Source: Clostridia bacterium (GTDB lineage Bacteria > Bacillota > Clostridia > Christensenellales > Maliibacteriaceae). Taken from it: a stretch of 6,797 bases of DNA. Position 1 is the first letter of the stretch, and each line of letters begins with the position of its first letter. The notes beneath the pieces are model-generated. The model was not told the DNA's origin, did not search any database, and saw only the letters and a list, made by a program, of their open reading frames with translations. Made by a program: the position numbers and the translations under genes. Where the stretch lies: positions 1 to 6,797 of the forward strand of contig JAGBGW010000171.1 in NCBI GenBank assembly GCA_017935825.1, read 5' to 3'. This document shows, one piece after another, positions 1-5,301 of this stretch.

Positions 1-49
1 AGTTTCCATCACCTGCATGCGGATTATATAAAACATATCCTCTCTCCAT
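1..49 (-). CDS. Diacylglycerol/lipid kinase, N-terminal fragment (runs off the left edge)
   Basis: Only the first 16 codons are inside the window. They read MERGYVLYNPHAGDGN. The pattern of a short hydrophobic strand followed by NPxAGxGx is the nucleotide-binding start of the diacylglycerol kinase catalytic domain (DAGK_cat; DgkB/YegS/sphingosine kinase superfamily). The start is the ATG at 49. It has an AAAGGA ribosome binding site at 57-62 with a 7-nt spacer, and that site overlaps the TAA stop of the upstream glycosyltransferase (61-63). The two genes are 11 nt apart and clearly in one operon. Members of this family phosphorylate diacylglycerol or related lipids with ATP at the membrane face, which fits a neighbour that probably uses diacylglycerol. 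With so few residues the exact substrate class cannot be told. The family assignment is an inference from one motif plus context. Confidence 0.72.
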   Translation of the reverse strand, partial: MERGYVLYNPHAGDGN

Positions 50-60
50 TTTTAAGTCCT

Positions 61-1170
61 TTATTTTCCGTTCAGTATATCATAGATTTGTTGTGCTGCA
101 TTCCCATTGCATACAAAGCGTAGATTCTCCCGCATGACTTGTCGTCTGAGCGGATCATCCAGCAATACACATGCCATATCCGCCAATATTGTCGGAGTTT
201 TACCCGTCAATGCGCCGCCGCGGGAAAAGAAAAATTCCATATTGGGAGTTTCACAGCCGGCAACCGCATCAATCAAAACCATGGGTACGCCTTTGGCTGC
301 CGCTTCCGTAGTGCTCAATCCGCCCGGTTTTGTGATATAAATATCTGCGCTGTCCATTAAAGTATCGATGTCATTTGTAAATCCGTACAAATGAATCCTT
401 TCATCGTTGCCGCCAAGTGCATCCAATTTCTTCAAAAGTTTTTCATTGGTACCGCACACAATGGAAAGCTCCGTTTGTTTATCCATGCGATGCATGAATT
501 CCTTTGCAAGTTCCTCCATCGGTCCGCAGCCCATGCTTCCGCACATCAAAAGCAAATGTCCATGCGATGGCTGTACGCCCACTTTGTTTTTTGCAAGTTC
601 CCTATCGCAACAAGAATAGAATTTAGTATCAACGGGAATACCCACCGCCGATATTTTTTCTCTGGGCACACCTTGCGCAGCAAATTCATCTGTCAAAGAG
701 CTATCTGCAATAAAATACACATCTGCATCTGTGGCAGCCACTCCGGGCGAACAGGTATAATCCGTTGCAACAAATGCGGTTCGGATCACTGTATGGAATT
801 CTTTTTTCATCTGCGCAACAAGCAGTCCTGAAAACACATGGGTACAGATCAAAGTATCATAGCCATTATGCAGAATACAGTCATGCAGCCGCTGTATCCC
901 CGCAGTGAGCATATGATGAACAGCTGTGTCCTCCTTCAAAACCTTTTGGTGGTCTTGTGCATAGTTATAACCGCGATCAAACAGCCACGGCACATGACGA
1001 TACATTGTCGTATGTCCCCACGACATAAACTGCGCAAACTTCTGCGAGGTAAAACGCAGCGCATCTTCCACATCACACACTACGCCGTTATGTAAAAAGA
1101 CCTGTTGTATGGCATGCGCACAGGCATTATGCCCCTGCCCCGTTGCACAGGTCAAAATCAGCACGCGCAA
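61..1170 (-). CDS. MGDG synthase-like / processive diacylglycerol glycosyltransferase (GT28)
   Basis: This 369-residue protein belongs to the MGDG synthase / UgtP (YpfP) family, which transfers a sugar from a UDP-sugar to diacylglycerol at the cytoplasmic membrane face. Family members are about 370-390 residues, so the length is normal. The N-terminal acceptor half (about 1-175) opens with a Rossmann strand and the GxGH motif TGQGHN (10-15), and has DYTCSPG at 137-143. The C-terminal donor half (Glyco_tran_28_C type) has LLLMCGSMGCG (206-216), YGFTNDIDTLMDSAD (262-276) and the nucleotide-sugar motif KPGGLSTTEA (281-290), followed by GCETPN (305-310). There are 14 cysteines, rather many, which is tolerable in an anaerobe. 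Translation starts at a TTG codon. An AAAGGAG site 7 nt upstream supports it, and the protein fold begins at once. It overlaps the upstream acyltransferase gene by 44 nt. The sugar (glucose or galactose) and the number of sugars added cannot be read from sequence; a UgtP-like glucosyltransferase is the best guess. Confidence 0.88.
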   Translation of the reverse strand: MRVLILTCATGQGHNACAHAIQQVFLHNGVVCDVEDALRFTSQKFAQFMSWGHTTMYRHVPWLFDRGYNYAQDHQKVLKEDTAVHHMLTAGIQRLHDCILHNGYDTLICTHVFSGLLVAQMKKEFHTVIRTAFVATDYTCSPGVAATDADVYFIADSSLTDEFAAQGVPREKISAVGIPVDTKFYSCCDRELAKNKVGVQPSHGHLLLMCGSMGCGPMEELAKEFMHRMDKQTELSIVCGTNEKLLKKLDALGGNDERIHLYGFTNDIDTLMDSADIYITKPGGLSTTEAAAKGVPMVLIDAVAGCETPNMEFFFSRGGALTGKTPTILADMACVLLDDPLRRQVMRENLRFVCNGNAAQQIYDILNGK

Positions 1171-1642
1171 GATAATTCTCCTTTCTTGTTTGCATGGTCC
1201 GATACAGGCGAAGCAGTCTGGGGCGATTGTAGCGTTGGATGAGTATAAATGGTAAATTCAAAAAGACAAAGTGTACCAACGCAATCATCACACCGCCAAG
1301 AGTGGGCAGAAAATGCAGGCAAAAAAAGCCGAGGATCCCAACCCAAAGATGGACCGCTTCCGCCACGCAGGTTTCCTGCAGCATCACCGGCAGCTGCTGT
1401 GCAGCATTCTGCTTCAGCGCTTTTGGCGGCATCAGGTTAGGAAACCATTTGCTCATATCCGGCACCCGATTCTGCCAGAAGCGAATGCCCAGTTTTTCAT
1501 AGATTTTTCCTTCTTTTTCAAACGGAAAGCACTGAAAAATCCCGCGCGCAGGGTTAAACCAACGCTTAGGCACAACTCTGCCCAGCACAAAACCTACCAC
1601 CGCATTGGTCATAAGGAACAAACAGCAATAGAGAAAACCCAT
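1127..1642 (-). CDS. CrtO-like membrane acyltransferase (glycosyl-4,4'-diaponeurosporenoate acyltransferase family)
   Basis: This 171-residue protein is close in size and pattern to Staphylococcus CrtO, which esterifies the sugar of a carotenoid glycoside with a fatty acid in the last step of staphyloxanthin synthesis. Visible family marks in order: an N-terminal membrane segment (about 2-22), FEKEGKIYEKLGIRFWQNRVPD (41-62) which parallels the FEKxGK...RxWK block of CrtO, ETCVAEAVHLW (90-100) like the ETxRAELxHW block, a second hydrophobic stretch (about 101-135), and QRYNRPRLLRL (136-146), almost identical to the CrtO C-terminal signature. The ATG at 1642 is chosen because GGGAGGG lies 5 nt upstream and it begins 1 nt after the stop of the preceding gene; an extension upstream would overlap that gene by over 40 nt. 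No carotenoid synthesis gene (crtM, crtN, crtP) is in view. The acceptor may therefore be a glycolipid made by the next gene rather than a carotenoid; that is inference. Confidence 0.8.
   Translation of the reverse strand: MGFLYCCLFLMTNAVVGFVLGRVVPKRWFNPARGIFQCFPFEKEGKIYEKLGIRFWQNRVPDMSKWFPNLMPPKALKQNAAQQLPVMLQETCVAEAVHLWVGILGFFCLHFLPTLGGVMIALVHFVFLNLPFILIQRYNRPRLLRLYRTMQTRKENYLARADFDLCNGAGA
1171..1184 (-). promoter_or_regulatory. Ribosome binding site that fixes the TTG start of the glycosyltransferase
   Basis: On the minus strand AAAGGAG occupies 1184-1178 and is followed by a 7-nt spacer before the TTG at 1170. No in-frame ATG is close by, and the GTG at codon 3 would sit too far from this site. 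The site lies inside the coding sequence of the upstream acyltransferase, so ribosomes finishing that gene could restart here (translational coupling). Confidence 0.7.
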
Positions 1643-1643
1643 G

Positions 1644-2360
1644 CTATCCCTCCCTTGCCCGAAGAAGCGGATGCTTACCATGGTCAAAATACATCACAAC
1701 ACATGTTGCCAAAGCACCCAGGCTTTCCAGGATCATGTCCCACATCGTATCGATGATCCCAATATCCAGATAGCCTGAAAAAGGCAATGCCGTGCCATTG
1801 ATCGTCACAGTTTGAATGTTGGATAGACTTGCCGCTTCGCCTGTGCTTACGCCAAGAAGGTAGGAGTTCACGGTCTGCACCACGGTGTCATTTTGCATAT
1901 CCATTCCCAGTAACTGATCCGCCGAAAACTCCACAAACTCCCACGCAGCAGCCACCGCCACAGAAAAGCAAAGCGCGCCAAAAAATACAACACATGGCTT
2001 TGCCTGCTGTCCCATCAGTTTGGCAAAGATAAATGCCCCCACAACCGCAAACGTAATGCCGCCAAAAATATGCAGCATTTTATCCCACCACCGTGTCAGA
2101 TAATACAGTTTCCAGCACTGTCCCAGCATCGGACCGATCGCATAAAACAGAACGAACAAATAAAATGGCAAGGATAAATTGCAGTTCAGGATTCGTTCTG
2201 CAAGCATGGGCAAAAACAGCATCAGGATCGTTGTACAGGCAAGCGGAAGCTGGTCAATGGCTGTTTTTTGCTGTATCAGCAACATAGCCGCAGTGACAAC
2301 AGCGAAAATTTCAAAAAGAACCAGACAAGTTATTCGGATTCGTTTTTCCGTTTTCGTCAT
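1644..2360 (-). CDS. YjdF/DUF2238 family integral membrane protein, function unknown
   Basis: This 238-residue polytopic membrane protein starts with a short basic stretch (TKTEKRIRI). It has hydrophobic segments at about 10-30, 39-57, 63-80, 96-115, 122-138 and 203-224. Conserved polar residues typical of the YjdF/DUF2238 family sit within or beside these segments: WWDKMLHIFGG (91-101), AAWEFVEFSADQLLGMDMQ (138-156) and IDTMWDMILESLGA (203-216). The acidic and histidine residues in these blocks look like a membrane active or binding site, but no reaction is established for the family. The ATG at 2360 is preferred over an in-frame ATG at 2378. The inner one has AAGGTGA just upstream, in normal register with 16S rRNA, and the outer one has none. 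It is the first clear gene of the lipid block and ends 1 nt before the acyltransferase start. A role in membrane lipid handling is suggested only by the company it keeps. Confidence 0.8.
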   Translation of the reverse strand: MTKTEKRIRITCLVLFEIFAVVTAAMLLIQQKTAIDQLPLACTTILMLFLPMLAERILNCNLSLPFYLFVLFYAIGPMLGQCWKLYYLTRWWDKMLHIFGGITFAVVGAFIFAKLMGQQAKPCVVFFGALCFSVAVAAAWEFVEFSADQLLGMDMQNDTVVQTVNSYLLGVSTGEAASLSNIQTVTINGTALPFSGYLDIGIIDTMWDMILESLGALATCVVMYFDHGKHPLLRAREG

Positions 2361-2364
2361 ATGT

Positions 2365-2502
2365 TCACCTTCTTTCATTCAAGAACGATTCCACATGACG
2401 TTTGCCATACGAAAAGGCCGGTTCAGATGCACAAAAAAGATTGTACAGATACTTCGTGTTTGTTGGAACTTTCAAAACATAAATCGCCTCCAATGTATTC
2501 AT
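2365..2502 (-). CDS. Possible small leader protein, 45 residues (doubtful)
   Basis: An open frame starts at the ATG at 2502 and ends with TGA at 2365-2367, only 4 nt before the YjdF start at 2360. The product would start MNTLEAIYVLKVPTNTKYLY and end with VESFLNERR; it has no recognisable domain or signal peptide. In favour: the frame spans most of the gap and its stop is placed as if coupled to the next gene. Against: there is no proper ribosome binding site (only AAGG about 14 nt upstream), and a 45-codon frame in a gap of this size arises easily by chance. Treat as a candidate only. Confidence 0.15.
   Translation of the reverse strand: MNTLEAIYVLKVPTNTKYLYNLFCASEPAFSYGKRHVESFLNERR
2440..2468 (-). 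promoter_or_regulatory. Weak candidate sigma-A promoter for the lipid block
   Basis: On the minus strand TTCCAA (2468-2463) and TACAAT (2445-2440) are separated by 17 nt. The -10 element matches the consensus at 5 of 6 positions, the -35 element at only 3 of 6. It would give a leader of roughly 70 nt before the YjdF start. Another -10-like TACAAT lies at 2508-2503 with no good -35. The position is plausible but the match is poor. Confidence 0.18.
2472..2491 (-). other. Ribosome binding site followed by a two-codon frame (ATG-TTT-TGA)
   Basis: GGAGG at 2491-2487 is followed by a 6-nt spacer and an ATG at 2480, but the next codons are TTT and then the stop TGA. The ribosome binding site is one of the best-looking in the gap, yet it serves only a Met-Phe frame. 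It is in the same frame as the YjdF gene 120 nt downstream, with further stops between. It could be a minimal upstream open frame that traps ribosomes, a relic of a lost gene, or chance. Confidence 0.2.
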
Positions 2503-2583
2503 ATTGTATATAAAAACCTTAGCATACGACTTGATTGAAAGCCATTATTGCCCCGTTAACATCGTACTAAATCGGTATAAACA

Positions 2584-2620
2584 AAAAAGGAAGCAAGTGA
2601 AATTCACTTGCTTCCTTTTT
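2584..2620 (-). terminator. Intrinsic terminator of the liv operon (possibly bidirectional)
   Basis: Two perfectly complementary 18-base arms (2584-2601 and 2603-2620) centre on 2602; in RNA the usable loop would be 3-5 nt. The stem core is GGAAGCAAGTGA. On the minus strand the stem runs into TTTTTTGTTT, a good U-tract, beginning 9 nt after the livF stop. Read on the plus strand it also ends in a T-run, so it could stop transcription in both directions. No plus-strand gene is seen that would need it. Confidence 0.92.
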
Positions 2621-2629
2621 AAATACAGT

Positions 2630-3346
2630 TTATTTTGCTTTACCAAGGTAAGCTTCGCGGACACGGGTATCGTTGAGAAGCGCCTGCCCGGTGCCTTCCA
2701 TGGTGACGTTGCCCGTCTCCATAACATAGCCATGGTGTGCGACGCGAAGTGCAGCGTTTGCGTTCTGCTCGATGAGAAGAACGGTGGTGCCTTCTTCGTT
2801 GATCTTCTTGATGATGTCGAAGATGCCGCGCACGATGATGGGTGCAAGACCAAGAGAGGGTTCGTCCATCATGATGACCTTGGGCTGTGCCATAAGGGCA
2901 CGGCCAACTGCCAGCATCTGCTGCTCACCGCCAGAAAGCGTACCTGCAAGCTGCCAGGAGCGCTCTTTCAGTCGGGGGAACAGGTCGTAGACATGCTCAA
3001 GCTGGGCTTCAATCTGTGCCTTATCTTTGATCAGATAAGCACCGATTCGAAGGTTCTCATAAACCGACAGGTTGCCGAACACGCGGCGGCCTTCGGGTAC
3101 CAGCACGATGCCCTTGGAAACCAGCTTCTGGGGTTCCAGACCGGTGATATCCTCGCCGTTGTAGGTAATGGTGCCCTCCACGGGCTTAACAAGACCTGCG
3201 ATGGTCTTCAAGGTGGTGGACTTGCCTGCGCCGTTTGCACCGATGAGGGTAACGATGCTGCCTTCTTCCACGTCAAAGGACACGCCTTTGAGTGCTTCGA
3301 TGCCGCCGTAGCGGACCTTCATATCTCTGACTTCGATCAGGCTCAT
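2630..3346 (-). CDS. livF: Branched-chain amino acid ABC transporter ATPase LivF
   Basis: This 238-residue ATPase is one of the two nucleotide-binding subunits that power branched-chain amino acid uptake; its length is normal for LivF. It shows Walker A GANGAGKST (36-44), the LivF-type VPEGRR (83-88) where most ABC ATPases have a Q-loop glutamine, the signature LSGGEQQ (137-143), Walker B KVIMMDEP (156-163) with D161 and catalytic E162, and LIEQN (191-195) with glutamine replacing the usual switch histidine, as is customary in this subfamily. All catalytic parts are present. The ATG at 3346 has AGGAGG 7 nt upstream and overlaps the livG stop in a 4-nt ATGA. It is the last gene of the operon and is followed at once by a terminator. 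Specificity is set by the binding protein, so a related hydrophobic amino acid or another HAAT-family substrate cannot be excluded. Confidence 0.95.
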   Translation of the reverse strand: MSLIEVRDMKVRYGGIEALKGVSFDVEEGSIVTLIGANGAGKSTTLKTIAGLVKPVEGTITYNGEDITGLEPQKLVSKGIVLVPEGRRVFGNLSVYENLRIGAYLIKDKAQIEAQLEHVYDLFPRLKERSWQLAGTLSGGEQQMLAVGRALMAQPKVIMMDEPSLGLAPIIVRGIFDIIKKINEEGTTVLLIEQNANAALRVAHHGYVMETGNVTMEGTGQALLNDTRVREAYLGKAK

Positions 3347-4185
3347 GCTTCTTCCTCCTCACCAAGGTAAGCTGCGATGACAGCCGGATTGTTCTGGATC
3401 TCTACGGGGGTGCCTTCTGCGATCTGCTTACCGAAGTCGATAACGTAGATGCGGTCGGAAATACCCATGACCAGATCCATATGGTGCTCGATCATGAAGA
3501 CCGTAAGATTGAACTCATCGCGAATACGGCGGATCAGTTCCATCAGTTCCGCAGTTTCCTGCGGGTTCATGCCTGCTGCAGGCTCGTCCAAAAGCAACAG
3601 CTTGGGACGTGCTGCCAGTGCACGGGCAATCTCAAGATGGCGCTGCTTGCCGTAAGGCAGGTTGGCTGCGATCTCGTCTGCTACATCTTCAAGACCCATG
3701 AAGCGGATGTATTCCATCGCCTGCTGGCGCATAGCGGCTTCTTCCTTCTTGCCAAGACCCAGCATGGAGAAGACAACACCTGTCTTTACAAACATATGGC
3801 AGGCAACAAGTACGTTTTCCAAAACGGTCATGGTCTTGAAAAGACGAATGTTCTGGAAGGTACGTGCGATACCCATCTTGGTGATGACGTCAGGGGTCTT
3901 GCGGATCACCTTGGTGAACTTGCCGGCGTTGGTACCTGCATACAGCTTCTTCATCTTGCCATGCGGACAATTCTCCAGCATGGTCTCGCCATTAAAGCTG
4001 ATGCGGCCGTTGGTGGGTTCATACACACCGGTGATGCAGTTGAACGCAGTGGTCTTGCCTGCACCGTTGGGACCGATCAAGGCGATGATCTCGCCTTCAT
4101 TGACTTCCAAAGAAAGATCGTTGACTGCAACAACGCCGCCAAACTGCATGGTGACGTTTTCAAGCTTCAGTACATTCTTAGCCAT
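3343..4185 (-). CDS. livG: Branched-chain amino acid ABC transporter ATPase LivG, with an internal insertion
   Basis: This 280-residue ATPase pairs with LivF on the cytoplasmic side of the importer. It shows Walker A GPNGAGKTT (38-46), Q-loop TFQN with Q111, signature-region LPYGKQRHLEIARAL (176-190), Walker B LLLLDEP (196-202), the D-loop AGMNP and switch H234 in IEHH. The C-terminal segment typical of LivG (DFGKQIAEGTP, then AAYLG) is intact. It is about 25 residues longer than the usual 255, because of a basic stretch at about 72-100 between the first beta-sheet and GIARTFQ. Two start codons are adjacent: GTG at 4188 and ATG at 4185. The ATG is preferred because AGGAGG (4198-4193) lies 7 nt upstream. 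With that start the gene overlaps the livM stop by one base (TGATG). The tail ends in a short acidic run, EEEEA. Confidence 0.95.
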   Translation of the reverse strand: MAKNVLKLENVTMQFGGVVAVNDLSLEVNEGEIIALIGPNGAGKTTAFNCITGVYEPTNGRISFNGETMLENCPHGKMKKLYAGTNAGKFTKVIRKTPDVITKMGIARTFQNIRLFKTMTVLENVLVACHMFVKTGVVFSMLGLGKKEEAAMRQQAMEYIRFMGLEDVADEIAANLPYGKQRHLEIARALAARPKLLLLDEPAAGMNPQETAELMELIRRIRDEFNLTVFMIEHHMDLVMGISDRIYVIDFGKQIAEGTPVEIQNNPAVIAAYLGEEEEA

Positions 4186-5297
4186 CACTGTACCTCCTCG
4201 CTTGCCGCTGCATCTTCGCCCTTCTTCTTTTTGCCGATGGACTTGATCTTTGCGGGAAGATTCTTGAAAAACCTTAGTAGTGCATCCAGTGAGTACTCAC
4301 GGGTACCCATGATGCCCTGACGATAGAACAGCACGATGACCATGATGATGATGGAGAAGACAACCATACGGAAACCGGAGCGAAGCAGCGGTACCTGGAA
4401 GCTGCCGATGAATGCAGTCTCGTCAAGGAAGCGCAGCCACCATTCGCTGGAAGCGATGTACAGGAACGATGCCAGAATGCTGCCTGTGATAGAGCCGATG
4501 CCGCCGATGACGACGATAAGCAAAATCTCATAGGTCATGGCAGACTTGAAAGCATTTGCCTGTACGGTGGACTGATACATTGCAAGCAGTGCGCCGCCGA
4601 TACCTGCAAAGAAAGAGCTGATAACAAAAGCGGTCTGCTTATGTTTGAAAAGGTTGACGCCCATCGCTTCTGCAGCGACCTCGTCGTCACGAATTGCCTT
4701 GAACGCTCTGCCATAGGAAGAGTTAATCAGCATCACAATCAGTGCGATGCAGACACCTGCCACGGCAAACGGGAACAGGATCGTGGAGAAGGTGGGGAAT
4801 TTTTTCAGAAGGTTGGAACCGTTGGTGATGGGACCAAGGCCTTCAAACATCATAAACGCGCGGATGATCTCAGCAAAACCCAGCGTTGCGATTGCAAGAT
4901 AGTCGCTCTTGAGGCGCAGAACGGGCATGCCGATCAGCGATGCAAACAGTGCTGCCACGATGCCTGCAAGAATGATAGCCACGATCACGGGAAGGGTAAA
5001 CTGGATGATGCCGCCGTCAAAGTACTGGTATACGTCTGCACGTGCTTCCACCGGGATGGTGAAGATCGCATAGGTATACGCACCAAGAAGCATGAAGCCG
5101 GCCTGACCCAGGGAGAAAAGACCGGTGAAGCCATTCAAAAGGTTCATGGAGCAGGCGATCAATGCATAGATCGCACCCTTTTTCAGAACCGTCAGCAGCA
5201 TGGAACCGCCGGAGAGGGTCTGTTCCAATACAAACAGCACGACGAACAGTGCCGCAAGCAGACAGATATTGATAATATTCTTCTTTTTCTTGCTCAT
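4185..5297 (-). CDS. livM: Branched-chain amino acid ABC transporter permease LivM
   Basis: This 370-residue inner-membrane permease forms the substrate channel with LivH. A basic N-terminus (SKKKKN) precedes the first membrane segment (about 8-25), and 8-10 hydrophobic segments follow. Family motifs: NLLNGFTGLFSLGQAGFMLLG (52-72), LRLKSDYLAIATLGFAEIIR (127-146), the cytoplasmic coupling loop KAIRDDEVAAEAMGVN (200-215) that docks on the ATPases, and GGIGSITGSILAS (265-277). The C-terminal 30 residues form a soluble tail with a lysine cluster (GKKKKG) and then an acidic end (EDAAASEEVQ). The ATG at 5297 is chosen because GGAGAAGG (5314-5307) lies 9 nt upstream; an in-frame TTG at 5330 would place that site inside the gene and overlap livH. 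The gap to the livH stop is 4 nt. All core motifs are intact. Confidence 0.94.
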   Translation of the reverse strand: MSKKKKNIINICLLAALFVVLFVLEQTLSGGSMLLTVLKKGAIYALIACSMNLLNGFTGLFSLGQAGFMLLGAYTYAIFTIPVEARADVYQYFDGGIIQFTLPVIVAIILAGIVAALFASLIGMPVLRLKSDYLAIATLGFAEIIRAFMMFEGLGPITNGSNLLKKFPTFSTILFPFAVAGVCIALIVMLINSSYGRAFKAIRDDEVAAEAMGVNLFKHKQTAFVISSFFAGIGGALLAMYQSTVQANAFKSAMTYEILLIVVIGGIGSITGSILASFLYIASSEWWLRFLDETAFIGSFQVPLLRSGFRMVVFSIIIMVIVLFYRQGIMGTREYSLDALLRFFKNLPAKIKSIGKKKKGEDAAASEEVQ

Positions 5298-5301
5298 GTT
5301 C

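Larger units (their letters stand above)
2361..2583. other. Intergenic region between the liv terminator and the lipid block
   Basis: These 223 bases are AT-rich compared with the liv genes. They must carry the start of the lipid-block transcript, since the liv transcript ends at a strong terminator just to the right. I see no sigma-A promoter with both hexamers good, no tRNA, no convincing riboswitch fold, and no insertion-sequence ends. Two weak coding signals (a 45-codon frame and a two-codon frame behind a good ribosome binding site) and one weak promoter are listed separately. Confidence 0.6.

Noticed and set aside
61..1642. Carotenoid (staphyloxanthin-type) biosynthesis cluster
   Set aside because: Although the acyltransferase looks like CrtO, the glycosyltransferase is of the MGDG synthase GT28 type rather than the CrtQ GT2 type, and no synthase or desaturase gene is present in the window.
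1643..1687. N-terminal extension of the acyltransferase to 1687
   Set aside because: It would overlap the YjdF gene by over 40 nt and skip the GGGAGGG site directly before the ATG at 1642.
2361..2378. YjdF start at the ATG at 2378 (six more residues)
   Set aside because: No ribosome binding site precedes it, while AAGGTGA is correctly placed for the ATG at 2360.
2504..3370. Long plus-strand open frame (288 codons) opposite livF
   Set aside because: It mirrors livF, whose ABC motifs are unmistakable. Biased codon use in the liv genes avoids codons that read as stops on the other strand. The product has no recognisable domain and no ribosome binding site was seen.
3481..4320. Long plus-strand open frame (279 codons) opposite livG
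   Set aside because: Same cause: it is the shadow of livG and the end of livM, with low-quality protein composition and no start signal.
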